DNA of 7,931 bases from Deltaproteobacteria bacterium CG_4_8_14_3_um_filter_43_13 (GTDB taxonomy: Bacteria; Desulfobacterota; UBA8473). Positions 1 to 6,960 of this stretch are shown here, one piece after another (the first letter of the stretch is position 1; each line of letters starts with the position of its first letter). Under the pieces are notes generated by a model. That model did no database searches. It saw only the letters and a program-made list of their open reading frames with translations, and was not told where the DNA came from. The stretch is taken from positions 1,426-9,356 of the forward strand of contig PFIF01000287.1 in NCBI GenBank assembly GCA_002782605.1. The letters are read 5' to 3'. The translations under genes were made by a program, and so were the position numbers.

Positions 1-989
1 CCCAACACTTCAGCGATAATTTCCTCCAGTGGAACCAGATGCCTGGCAGGAATTGCCCCCTCTGGCAGAAAACCCTTGGGACGATCCGAGAGGGTTTCCA
101 CACGGTGCATTACCCCGATAGTAAGCCTTTTTTTGCACACCGGACATATATTATCGTTGTTTCTGCTCTCAGATGGAGAAAAGAGAATATCACAGTTTCT
201 GTGTCCATCATAATGATACTTTCCTTCCTCAGGGAAGAATTCTACTGTAAAGAGTAGCTTACTGCGATCCTTTTCTCTCAGGCACTTTATGATTTGATTA
301 TAGTTTAAATCACAATTAAAAACATTTGCCTCCCTGCCTATTTTGGCGGGTGAATGGGCATCGGAATTCGAAATCAGGGTGATTTTGTCTAAGGCAGAAA
401 GTCTCCAGTTCATTTCCGGGTCCGAAGACAGACCGGTTTCGATAGCATGTATATATTCAGCTTGATCCCCGAAACACTCCTCCAGGGAATCAAAACCTGA
501 ATTAGCCCCGAAAAGAGAGAACCAGGGAGTCCATGCGTGTGCAGGTACTAGAAAACACTCTTCTGATGTATCCAATACTAGCTTGACCAGATCTTTGACA
601 TGGAATCCGAAGGTGGGTCTGCCGTCGGAACCAAGCTTGCCTCTTCTCCCCAATTTTGCGTTTATCTTTTCTACTACCTCTAAAGTAGGGGCAAAGATAA
701 GTGTATGAATCTTACGGAGCTTCCCTGCCTGAGAGAAGATATTGCTTACCTCGGCAGTCAACACAAAGCGAACGTTTTTGCTTCCGTTCTTTAAGGTTAG
801 AAGGTTACCATCAGAAGGTTCGAGTTTTGTTTTTAGTTCAGCAAAGTACAGGGGATGGGTAAAGTCTCCTGTTCCCAATAGGGTGATTCCCTTAATCTCT
901 GCCCATTTGCTTAGGGTTTCAACTTCCATATCTTTGCTGGTTGCTCTGCTATACCTGGAATGGACATGGAAATCTGCTATGAATCTCAT
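1..989 (-). CDS. EndoQ-type PHP-domain endonuclease, 3' end outside window
   Basis: My reverse-strand translation gives 329 uninterrupted codons from ATG at 989 to the window edge, so the C-terminus is missing. It opens MRFIADFHVHSRYSRATS, with the HxH metal motif of PHP phosphoesterases (H8, H10). It continues with GTGDFTHP, LTAEVSNIF, PAHAWTPWF (H151) and SNSDAHS (D210, H212), which are typical metal-site blocks. Near residues 263-285 lies GHRNC...CPVCKKRLTIGVMHRVE, a zinc-ribbon-like Cys cluster (C266, C282, C285) characteristic of the endonuclease Q family. EndoQ nicks DNA 5' of deaminated bases (uracil, hypoxanthine) and abasic sites in archaea and some bacteria, so a cytoplasmic DNA-repair role is inferred. 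Family members run to about 390-420 aa, so roughly 60-90 residues probably lie off the edge. A GAGGAGAGGTG Shine-Dalgarno just upstream supports the start. It lies 165 nt downstream of yjbQ on the same strand and may be co-transcribed with it. Confidence 0.88.
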   Translation of the reverse strand, partial: MRFIADFHVHSRYSRATSKDMEVETLSKWAEIKGITLLGTGDFTHPLYFAELKTKLEPSDGNLLTLKNGSKNVRFVLTAEVSNIFSQAGKLRKIHTLIFAPTLEVVEKINAKLGRRGKLGSDGRPTFGFHVKDLVKLVLDTSEECFLVPAHAWTPWFSLFGANSGFDSLEECFGDQAEYIHAIETGLSSDPEMNWRLSALDKITLISNSDAHSPAKIGREANVFNCDLNYNQIIKCLREKDRSKLLFTVEFFPEEGKYHYDGHRNCDILFSPSESRNNDNICPVCKKRLTIGVMHRVETLSDRPKGFLPEGAIPARHLVPLEEIIAEVL

Positions 990-1154
990 ACACCTCTCCT
1001 CAAGTTCAATATCTCTCTTAACCTGCCTCTACCCTTTGTCTTCTCAATCCGAGGTCAGCAAGATCCCACTTTTATAACTTAACCCCACCAGCATAAAATA
1101 AGATAGTTTAAATACGATTTCAAGGCTTTTTTAGTATTTCCCCCAGCTTACTCT

Positions 1155-1544
1155 TTATATAATCTTCACCAAGAACCTTCTGTTTCTTGGGCCATCGAAC
1201 TCGCAGAAGAATATTGACTGCCAGGTTCCTAAAACCAACCTTCCATCCTCCACAATGATAATTTCGGAAGACCCCACCAGACTCGTTTTTATATGGGCAT
1301 CTGAGTTCCCTTCGGTATGTCGATAGTTGTCATCAAAGGGGATAACCTTTCCAAGCTTCATTAGGATATCTCTTGGGACATCGGGATCAGCATTCTCATT
1401 TATAGTAACAGCCGCTGTGGTATGGGGAACAAAGACACAACAGATTCCATTTCTCACCTTGCTGTCAGTAACTGCCTTTTGAATCTGATGGGTAATGTCC
1501 AGTATCTCTGTCCGTTGACTGGTTTTAACTGTAAATGTCTTCAT
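1155..1544 (-). CDS. yjbQ: YjbQ family protein (UPF0047)
   Basis: This is a 129-residue protein, close to the usual length (about 130-140) of the YjbQ/UPF0047 family. Diagnostic blocks are all present: FVPHTTAAVTINENADPDVPRD (H41, E50, D53), YRHTEGNSDAHIKTSLVGSS (E79, D83, H85) and LGTWQSIFFCEFDGPRNRR near the C-terminus. E. coli YjbQ has weak thiamine-phosphate synthase activity in vitro and forms a compact trimer, but its physiological role is not settled; a cytoplasmic enzyme is likely. The ATG at 1544 follows an AAGGAG about 10 nt upstream. An earlier ATG just after that AAGGAG is out of frame. The gene is first in a possible two-gene unit with the EndoQ gene; the 165-nt gap between them shows no clear hairpin terminator. 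Identification is firm, the biochemical role is not. Confidence 0.93.
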   Translation of the reverse strand: MKTFTVKTSQRTEILDITHQIQKAVTDSKVRNGICCVFVPHTTAAVTINENADPDVPRDILMKLGKVIPFDDNYRHTEGNSDAHIKTSLVGSSEIIIVEDGRLVLGTWQSIFFCEFDGPRNRRFLVKII

Positions 1545-1621
1545 TTCCCATATTCTCCTTTTATTCTACTTTCTGCCATTTAACAGGCTATTATCCTACT
1601 GGGAGTTCCTTTGAGCGGTCA

Positions 1622-1638
1622 TCAAAAAACGTTTTTGA
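1622..1638. repeat. Near-perfect palindrome in yjbQ leader
   Basis: TCAAAAAACGTTTTTGA has 7-bp arms (1622-1628 and 1632-1638) around ACG. It lies between the candidate promoter and the start of yjbQ, so it could be an operator or an RNA hairpin. A short A/T palindrome of this kind could also be fortuitous. Confidence 0.35.
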
Positions 1639-1687
1639 CAAGCGAAAAGGGATTTGGAAACAGCCCGTTAACTCAAAGCTGTTTTTT

Positions 1688-1716
1688 AGCATAACTTTTA
1701 GACAAGGGTTAGTCAA
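1688..1716 (-). promoter_or_regulatory. Candidate sigma70-type promoter for yjbQ
   Basis: On the minus strand, TTGACT (1716-1711) is followed after exactly 17 nt by TATGCT (1693-1688). This resembles a housekeeping -35/-10 pair pointing at yjbQ, and it would leave a leader of roughly 140 nt. The -10 matches TATAAT at only 4 of 6 positions, and the region is A+T-rich, so chance is a real alternative. Confidence 0.3.
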
Positions 1717-2068
1717 ACCTTTTTTGAGTGTGTCAAGTTTAACCATATACATTCTTATACCGCCTGATGTCCAACCCCTCTATATCTTTGAATTATTTCC
1801 CCTTGACACACAAGCCCATTTCCGCTATATTCCCTTCTACCAGCGTCATAAGCTAGTTCTTATCCAGCCATATTGAGCCCTTTCTTTTTAGGATGCTGTT
1901 TTAATTAATAGTAGTTTGGGGACAACCCATTGCCTACTTCAAGAAAAGAGAAAAAACAGAAGGTTAAAGTCTGCCCTGATGAGCCTTGAGCAAAGCAATG
2001 CAGTGTATAATTTGAGATGAAGACAATAATAAAAAGCCCAATATTTTTTTCAGTTAGGGTATAATAAG

Positions 2069-2077
2069 TGATATAAT
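2069..2077 (+). promoter_or_regulatory. Extended -10 promoter for DUF433/PIN-like pair
   Basis: TGATATAAT matches the extended -10 consensus (TGnTATAAT) exactly, with the start codon 32 nt downstream of it. A second TATAAT lies 12 bp upstream (2060-2065), and an inverted copy, ATTATA, lies at 2086-2091, so the copies could also form an autoregulatory site. No good -35 is visible, which is usual for extended -10 promoters. A strong AAAGGAGG (2091-2098) follows. Confidence 0.5.
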
Positions 2078-2108
2078 GCACACAAATTATAAAGGAGGGT
2101 GAACTAAA

Positions 2109-2348
2109 ATGACTCGGCCATTTAATCGTATAACCATAAATCCAGAAGTCTGCATGGGGCAGCCCACAATAAGGGGAATGCGTATTACTGTTGCCTTTGT
2201 GCTAAAATTGCTTGCCTCTGGCATGACCCATGAGGAAGTCCTGAAGGCATACCCGGAACTCAAGGAAGAAGACATCCTTCAAACTATTGAGTATGCAGCG
2301 TGGCTTGCAGGGGAGTATCATCATCCTATTCATGCTTATGCTGAGTAA
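2109..2348 (+). CDS. DUF433 protein, probable antitoxin
   Basis: The 79-residue product matches the DUF433 (VapB-like, winged-helix) pattern end to end. It shows RITINPEVCMGQPTIRGMRITV at residues 7-28 with the family signature 'G-x-P-x-I-x-G-x-R', then VLKLLASGMTHEEVLKAYPELKEEDILQTIEYAAW. These proteins are generally predicted to bind DNA and to partner a DUF5615 PIN-like protein encoded immediately downstream, as found here with a 5-nt gap. The expected role is neutralising the downstream protein and repressing the shared promoter. The start at 2109 is fixed by AAAGGAGG 10 nt upstream. The copies of TATAAT/ATTATA in front of the gene are candidate operator elements. An antisense frame over the same bases is a shadow. 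Confidence 0.9.
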   Translation: MTRPFNRITINPEVCMGQPTIRGMRITVAFVLKLLASGMTHEEVLKAYPELKEEDILQTIEYAAWLAGEYHHPIHAYAE

Positions 2349-2353
2349 AGGAT

Positions 2354-2746
2354 ATGGAATTAAAGTTTATAGCAGATGTCCATATCTCTCCTCTTACCGT
2401 TGAAGGATTAAAAAAGAGCGGCTATAATATCATCCGAGTTACGGACAAACTCTCCGCTGCGTCCTCCGATAATGAGATTATTCAACTGGCATATCAGGAA
2501 CAGGCTGTAATTATTACGCAGGATCTGGATTTTTCCGCAATCATTGCTCAAAGCGGACTAAACGGCCCGAGTGTTGTTTCATTACGGGTTGCCCATGCCA
2601 AACCAGATATGATCACACGACTTCTGACAACAGTGTTGCCTCTAGTTGAAGTTGAACTTACTGAAGGAGCAATTGTGTCAATAGATGAGACAGAATATCG
2701 TATCAGGAAACTCCCTGTAAAAGAAAAAAGTAAGGGAATTCTATAG
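2354..2746 (+). CDS. DUF5615 PIN-like protein, probable toxin
   Basis: The 130-residue product fits the DUF5615 (PIN-like, Mut7-C related) family. Acidic positions expected of a PIN-type metal site are visible: D8 in KFIADVHIS, D39/E41 in SSDNEIIQLA, and D57/D59 in IITQDLDFS. These are followed by a GPSVVSLRV strand. Family members are predicted ribonuclease-like toxins, but activity is much less well shown than for classical VapC. The gene starts 5 nt after the DUF433 stop, behind AAAGGAT, so the two are translationally close and almost certainly one operon. Odd detail: the residues after D8 are V-H rather than the more common acidic or E-N pair, so metal binding may be altered. The C-terminal tail (KLPVKEKSKGIL) is basic. 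A non-toxin role in regulation or RNA handling remains possible. Confidence 0.85.
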   Translation: MELKFIADVHISPLTVEGLKKSGYNIIRVTDKLSAASSDNEIIQLAYQEQAVIITQDLDFSAIIAQSGLNGPSVVSLRVAHAKPDMITRLLTTVLPLVEVELTEGAIVSIDETEYRIRKLPVKEKSKGIL

Positions 2747-2755
2747 AGGTGCGAT

Positions 2756-2971
2756 ATGTATAAAACAAAGCCTGTTTTGAAGGTTTGCTGATATCCCCTT
2801 GCCATTACTGCTTGTTCGGGCAATGCCCTTGCCAACGAAAAGTCTGCCCCTGAGCGTATCAATCAGGAGACAGATGCTGAATCAGGTTCAGCACAAGTTT
2901 TTGTGCAGTTGGCAAAGGAGAGTACAATATACTTTAGTAGCTTAAAATTTACGCAGGAGGTGCAGACATGA
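2756..2971 (+). pseudogene. Decayed leader of an exported protein related to the WD40-caspase N-terminus
   Basis: Reading from ATG 2756 (GAGGTG 4 nt upstream) gives MYKTKPVLKVC, then an in-frame TGA (2789-2791). The same frame then continues open as YPLAITACSGNALANEKSAPE..., then SAQVFVQLAKES, until TGA 2969-2971. The segment ALANEKSAP...VFVQL mirrors AFASEKLAP...IFVQL at the mature start of the 3555-6920 protein. The two places share the 15-mer TTTTTGTGCAGTTGG (2898-2912 and 3688-3702). I infer a remnant of a duplicated exported WD40-type gene, broken by a nonsense codon and cut short before the repeats. ITAC also looks like a lipobox. The final TGA overlaps the next gene's ATG (ATGA), so the frame may still affect its translation. 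Alternative: a sequencing error at 2789, leaving a 71-residue exported peptide. Confidence 0.6.
2876..2906. repeat. Two overlapping short inverted repeats
   Basis: GCTGAA-TCAGG-TTCAGC (2876-2892) and GCACAA-GTTT-TTGTGC (2891-2906) are perfect 6-bp stems that share two bases, so their hairpins are mutually exclusive. They lie about 60 nt before the small anchored-protein gene. No U-run follows, so they are not a standard terminator. They could be an attenuator-like leader element or chance inside decayed sequence. Confidence 0.35.
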
Positions 2972-3543
2972 TGAGTTTAGACAATAAAAAAAGTGCCTTT
3001 AAAAACAGGCGAGGAATTCCGTTTCTATCTTTAATCATCCTTTTAAATGTTTGCTTAGGATGTGTATTCTTTCAACCCAAACATCCAATAACTAATGGAG
3101 ATTCTGAAGCAATTATAATTATAGCCGAGAAAAAGTCTCTTTGTGAACAATGGGCGAGTAAAGTGAAGAAGGACTTTGGCAAAGATACCAAGGAATATCA
3201 AAAGACAAATGAGCTATATATTAATGCAAAGGCAGCTTTTGACGGATGGATTGTCCGCCTTCAATTTGATTTGACAGCAGATACCGATATAACTAACTCA
3301 AATAGTTATAAAAAGGCTCTTGATGAAGCGTCAGAAAAAAGCAATGCCTTTGTGAGATATTCAACTGAACTTTATCAGCCCTCAACAACAAAGTCTTTAT
3401 CTTTTATAGTAGGGGTATTGCCATCTTTATCAGATGCAGGCATTAAAGTATGGCAGGAGTATAGGAAGGCAAAAGAGGAACAGAGAAAAGAAATAAAGAA
3501 AGACCTTGATAACTTGAAGTTGAAGGCTTTTGATGAGATTTAA
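2968..3543 (+). CDS. Hypothetical membrane-anchored or lipoprotein
   Basis: I do not recognise this 191-residue protein. It begins with a basic stretch (KKSAFKNRR), then a hydrophobic core IPFLSLIILLNVCLGC (residues 17-32), so it is exported. C32 in CLGC, or C29, could be lipidated, but neither is a perfect lipobox, and an N-terminal membrane anchor is equally possible. The rest is charged and predicted helical, ending in the coiled-coil-like YRKAKEEQRKEIKKDLDNLKLKAF. A short semi-hydrophobic stretch, SLSFIVGVLPSLSDAGIKVW, lies around residues 143-162. AGGAGGTG (2955-2962) serves either ATG 2968 or the adjacent ATG 2971. Only 11 nt separate it from the WD40-caspase gene, so it is probably co-expressed and may anchor or regulate that protease at the envelope; this is inference from position alone. 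Confidence 0.75.
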   Translation: MMSLDNKKSAFKNRRGIPFLSLIILLNVCLGCVFFQPKHPITNGDSEAIIIIAEKKSLCEQWASKVKKDFGKDTKEYQKTNELYINAKAAFDGWIVRLQFDLTADTDITNSNSYKKALDEASEKSNAFVRYSTELYQPSTTKSLSFIVGVLPSLSDAGIKVWQEYRKAKEEQRKEIKKDLDNLKLKAFDEI

Positions 3544-3554
3544 CGGGAAGGAAT

Positions 3555-6500
3555 ATGTTTAGATTTAAGAGTTTATTTTATTCTTTGTCTGGTTGCTTTG
3601 GAATTATTTTTATGCTATTCATAAGTTCAGCTTCAGCTTTTGCCTCTGAAAAGCTTGCCCCAGCAGGCAGTAAGCAGGGGCCTGAGATTTTTGTGCAGTT
3701 GGGACATTCAGACCAGGTTACCTCTGTAGCCTTTTCCCCTGATGGAAGGCATCTTGCATCAGGAAGCTCTGATAAGAGCGTTAAAATCTGGGATGTGGAT
3801 ACAGGGAGAGAAATATGGACATTTCGGCTGGAACATATTATTGCCTTTAATTCAATGAATTTTTCTCCAGATGGAAGATATTTAACTTTTGCAGAAGCCG
3901 ATAGTTTTATCCGGCTCTGGGATATAGCCATTGGCAAAGAGTTAAAAAAGTTCCCTCTCGCAATTTCTGAGAAGCTTGAAAAGAATGAGACCATGACTGG
4001 CACCGCTGTGGCGATTGCCTTTTCTCCAGATGGTAAATCATTGGTCGTCGCAGCAAATATTTTTTCCCATAAAGGAGAACAATCCTACAGAAGCAAAGCA
4101 GTAATCAATATCTGGAATGTAAAAACTGGAAAACTGAACAAAATAATTCCGGTTCATGCAGAAGAAATCAGTAACATGGCGCTTTCGCCTGATGGAAAAT
4201 ATGCTTTTTTAGGCTGCAATGAGCCTGACAATACGGTCAGACTATTAGGTATAGAGACAGGCAAAGAGATACGAAAATTTATCAGTCATTCAAAAACTGT
4301 TCACTCTGTAGCTGTTTCTCCTGACGGTGAATATGTTGCGTCAGGGAGCAAAGACAAGACTATCGTAATGTGGCATATAAAAAGTGGTAAAAAGATAAAA
4401 ACCTTCACAAATCCGAAACGATACGAAAGATTTTCGATAGCATTTTCTCCAGACGGAAAGAGATTGATTGTCTCAGGATCGGGCAGATTGAGCGAGATGG
4501 AGCTCTGGGATGTTTCAACAGGTCAGGTAATTGCAACTCTCAAAGACGATGCTATCAGTCCATGGTCTGTGAGATTTTCCCCTGATGGTCAACATGTTGC
4601 CACATCGGCTGGAGGCGCAGTCGCACTATGGGATATTTCTACAGTAGCATACGGCAGCGCATATCACACCGACCAAAATGAGGCAAAAAAGTATGCTTAT
4701 TCTACAGGAAAACTCAAGACATTGGGGGGGAGTGTATATCACGGTAGTGCATATTTTTCATCCAGTGGAGAAAAAATCATCATGGTTAATCAATCTACAC
4801 TTCATGAGTTTGACCGTTTTGCCGGTACTTTGCGTGGCAGGAAAAAGATTGGTAAACAATATGAGGATAAGCGTTTCTTTGAGGTTGAGGATGATGCTTA
4901 TTCGAAAGGCCTAATTAGCGTTATAGATAGCAAGAAAAACGGTGCAATTATAAGGACGGGCTATCGAGGCGAGGAGATACCGAATTGCCAGACCTTTTCA
5001 CCCGATGGCAGGTATGGAATAATACTAGTATTTGAAGGTGATCGTCCTACATACAAAATAATTGACATAAGAAGTAAGAAAGAGGTTTCCATACTTGAAA
5101 ACCCTTCTGGTGGTTTCATACTTGGGGGGACTGGTGGCAGTGCAATTTTTTCGCCGGACGCGAAGTATGTCATTGGGTGGTATTCGTATGGGAGTGATGA
5201 GTACAAGCAATATCCTTTTGTGTTTAAACTTTGGGATGTTCCCACAGGAAAAGAAATAAGGACCTTTTCCGGCCATTCGTGCTACATTAACACTGCAGTT
5301 TTTACCGCCGATGGAGGTCGTATACTATCCGGAAGTATGGATACTACGATGAAACTCTGGGATGTACAAACAGGCAAAGAGGTAAGGACATTTAGAGGGC
5401 ATTCTAATGTAGTTTCAATAATAACCATTTCTCCTGACGACAAATATATCCTTTCAGGGAGTTGGGATGGCACGATCAAACTTTGGGACTTTGTTTCAGG
5501 CAAAGAGGTTCGCACCTTCACAGGACATTCAAATCAGGTTCTTTCCGTATTGTTCAGCCCTGATGACAAATATCTGGTGTCTGGCAGTTATGACGGCACT
5601 ACCCGTCTGTGGGATATATCAACCGGCAAAGAAATCGCCCAGTTCATCAGTTTCACTGATGGCGAATGGGTTGTTATTACGCCTGAAGGTTACTTTAATG
5701 CCTCTCCGAATGGCGCGAAGCATCTCAATGTCCGTGTTGGCAACAATGTCTATTCAATTGACAACTTTTATGAAAAGTTCTTTAATCCTGTCTATGTCGC
5801 CTCTGTGCTTCAGGGCAAAAAGATCGAGGCAGTTGCAGACATAAGAAAGGGCATTCTCACACCTCCTGATGTAAAAATCATCTTTCCTGAGCCAGGAAAG
5901 GAATTCAGCGCTGACACTGTGACAATAACCATCTCTGCAAAAGACACAGGCGGAGGGATTGATGAGATAAGGCTCTATCACAACGGCAAGGCGATAGGCG
6001 AAGACACGAGGGCTGTAAAGATAGTTTCAAAAGGCAATGAAGCAATAAAGACATATACCGTCACCCTTGTGGATGGGTTGAACAATTTCAAAGCAGTAGG
6101 ATTCAGCAAAGACAGGACAGAGTCAAATCCCTACGAGCTTATTGTAAAACTTACAGTCCCGCAAAAGGATGTATCCATGCATATCCTTGCAGTAGGCATA
6201 AACAAATACAAGAATCCTGCCTTGAACCTGAATTATGCCGAGCCTGATGCAAAAGGTATAGTTGACTTCTTCAGGCACAAAGATAATGGATTATTCAAAA
6301 ATGTTGAAATCAGAGAGAGTTACAATGAACAGGCAACAAAAGAGACAATAATCTCAAAACTTAACCAATTACAGAACACAAACCCGCAGGATGCAGTATT
6401 AATATACCTTGCAGGGCATGGAGAAAATATAAATGACAAATGGTATTTCATCCCCCATGATCTGACCTATCCTGAAAGGGAAGATGAAGTTAAAACAAAA

Positions 6501-6920
6501 GGGATATCATCAGATGAACTGGCAGGATACATAAAGAACATAAAGGCACAGAAGATACTTGTGCTTATAGATGCCTGCAAATCAGGGGCAGTATTAGTTG
6601 CATTCAGAGGATTTGAAGACAGGAAGGCTCTATCGCAGTTATCAAGGTCAACAGGGGTTCATATAATAGCAGCATCTACAAAAGACCAGTTTGCAGCAGA
6701 GGTAAAGGAATTAGGTCACGGGGTATTCACATATATCCTTCTTGAAGGACTAAAAGGTAAGGCAGCAACCGAAGGAAAGGCGGTTACAGTCAAAAAACTG
6801 ATGGTATATGTAGAAGAACAACTGCCGGAGATAACAAAGAAATACAAGCAGGAGGCACAGTATCCGGTGACGCATTCAAGCGGAGAGGGAATGGATTTTC
6901 CGCTGGTTATTGCAAAATAA
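3555..6920 (+). CDS. Exported WD40-repeat protein with C-terminal caspase-like (C14) protease domain
   Basis: This is a 1121-residue protein. Residues 1-31 form a signal peptide with probable cleavage after AFA. Residues 50-698 hold about 13 WD40-type units, recognised by SPDG-like turns (AFSPDGRHL, NFSPDGRYL ... LFSPDDKYL) and by 'LWDVxTGKE' ends; units around 365-555 are strongly degenerate. DGEWVVITPEGYFNASPNG (from about 703) is the linker commonly seen in such WD40-caspases. Residues 770-868 resemble an Ig-like strand domain (PDVKIIFPEPGKEF). From 871 a caspase-fold domain follows (MHILAVGINKYKN), with the catalytic pair intact: H955 in YLAGHGE and C1008 in LIDACKSG. It is predicted to be a Cys peptidase acting outside the cytoplasm, with the propellers as sensor or docking surface. 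Substrate and trigger are unknown. The start follows GGGAAGGA closely, 11 nt after the small anchored-protein gene. Antisense frames inside it are shadows. Confidence 0.93.
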   Translation: MFRFKSLFYSLSGCFGIIFMLFISSASAFASEKLAPAGSKQGPEIFVQLGHSDQVTSVAFSPDGRHLASGSSDKSVKIWDVDTGREIWTFRLEHIIAFNSMNFSPDGRYLTFAEADSFIRLWDIAIGKELKKFPLAISEKLEKNETMTGTAVAIAFSPDGKSLVVAANIFSHKGEQSYRSKAVINIWNVKTGKLNKIIPVHAEEISNMALSPDGKYAFLGCNEPDNTVRLLGIETGKEIRKFISHSKTVHSVAVSPDGEYVASGSKDKTIVMWHIKSGKKIKTFTNPKRYERFSIAFSPDGKRLIVSGSGRLSEMELWDVSTGQVIATLKDDAISPWSVRFSPDGQHVATSAGGAVALWDISTVAYGSAYHTDQNEAKKYAYSTGKLKTLGGSVYHGSAYFSSSGEKIIMVNQSTLHEFDRFAGTLRGRKKIGKQYEDKRFFEVEDDAYSKGLISVIDSKKNGAIIRTGYRGEEIPNCQTFSPDGRYGIILVFEGDRPTYKIIDIRSKKEVSILENPSGGFILGGTGGSAIFSPDAKYVIGWYSYGSDEYKQYPFVFKLWDVPTGKEIRTFSGHSCYINTAVFTADGGRILSGSMDTTMKLWDVQTGKEVRTFRGHSNVVSIITISPDDKYILSGSWDGTIKLWDFVSGKEVRTFTGHSNQVLSVLFSPDDKYLVSGSYDGTTRLWDISTGKEIAQFISFTDGEWVVITPEGYFNASPNGAKHLNVRVGNNVYSIDNFYEKFFNPVYVASVLQGKKIEAVADIRKGILTPPDVKIIFPEPGKEFSADTVTITISAKDTGGGIDEIRLYHNGKAIGEDTRAVKIVSKGNEAIKTYTVTLVDGLNNFKAVGFSKDRTESNPYELIVKLTVPQKDVSMHILAVGINKYKNPALNLNYAEPDAKGIVDFFRHKDNGLFKNVEIRESYNEQATKETIISKLNQLQNTNPQDAVLIYLAGHGENINDKWYFIPHDLTYPEREDEVKTKGISSDELAGYIKNIKAQKILVLIDACKSGAVLVAFRGFEDRKALSQLSRSTGVHIIAASTKDQFAAEVKELGHGVFTYILLEGLKGKAATEGKAVTVKKLMVYVEEQLPEITKKYKQEAQYPVTHSSGEGMDFPLVIAK

Positions 6921-6954
6921 AAAAAGTTTTGATAAAATACTATAATCATAACAG

Positions 6955-6960
6955 GCATCG
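6955..6960 (+). repeat. Left GCATCG flank of the palindrome (candidate target-site duplication)
   Basis: GCATCG abuts the left end of the palindromic element. Its partner lies at 7149-7154, one base (A) past the right end. Six bases could match by chance, so the duplication is provisional. Confidence 0.45.

Larger units (their letters stand above)
1545..2108. other. 564-bp gene-free divergent intergenic region
   Basis: I found no convincing coding frame on either strand. The open plus-strand frame at 1535-1876 has no ribosome-binding site, begins inside yjbQ and encodes an unpatterned, aromatic-rich sequence. The stretch separates minus-strand yjbQ/EndoQ from the plus-strand toxin-antitoxin-like genes. 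It holds one candidate promoter for each side, the palindrome at 1622-1638 and A+T-rich runs. No tRNA, CRISPR array or obvious riboswitch fold was recognised. Confidence 0.6.

Noticed and set aside
39..257. 72-codon plus-strand open frame
   Set aside because: It is antisense to the zinc-ribbon part of the EndoQ gene, whose motifs are conserved.
742..1077. 111-codon plus-strand open frame
   Set aside because: It is antisense to the clearly coding EndoQ gene, and its low-complexity Ser/Leu product looks like a shadow.
1535..1876. 113-codon plus-strand open frame
   Set aside because: It starts inside yjbQ on the opposite strand, lacks a ribosome-binding site and has no family-like pattern.
2548..2862. 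104-codon minus-strand open frame
   Set aside because: It is antisense to the PIN-like gene and the decayed leader, with no start signal or recognisable domain.
2756..2971. TGA read as Trp or selenocysteine at 2789
   Set aside because: All intact genes use TGG for Trp and contain no in-frame TGA, and no selenocysteine-insertion-like hairpin directly follows the TGA. A nonsense mutation is simpler.
6941..6946. TATAAT after the WD40-caspase stop as a promoter for the second caspase gene
   Set aside because: No -35 at a suitable distance, no TG extension, and the palindrome lies between it and the gene.
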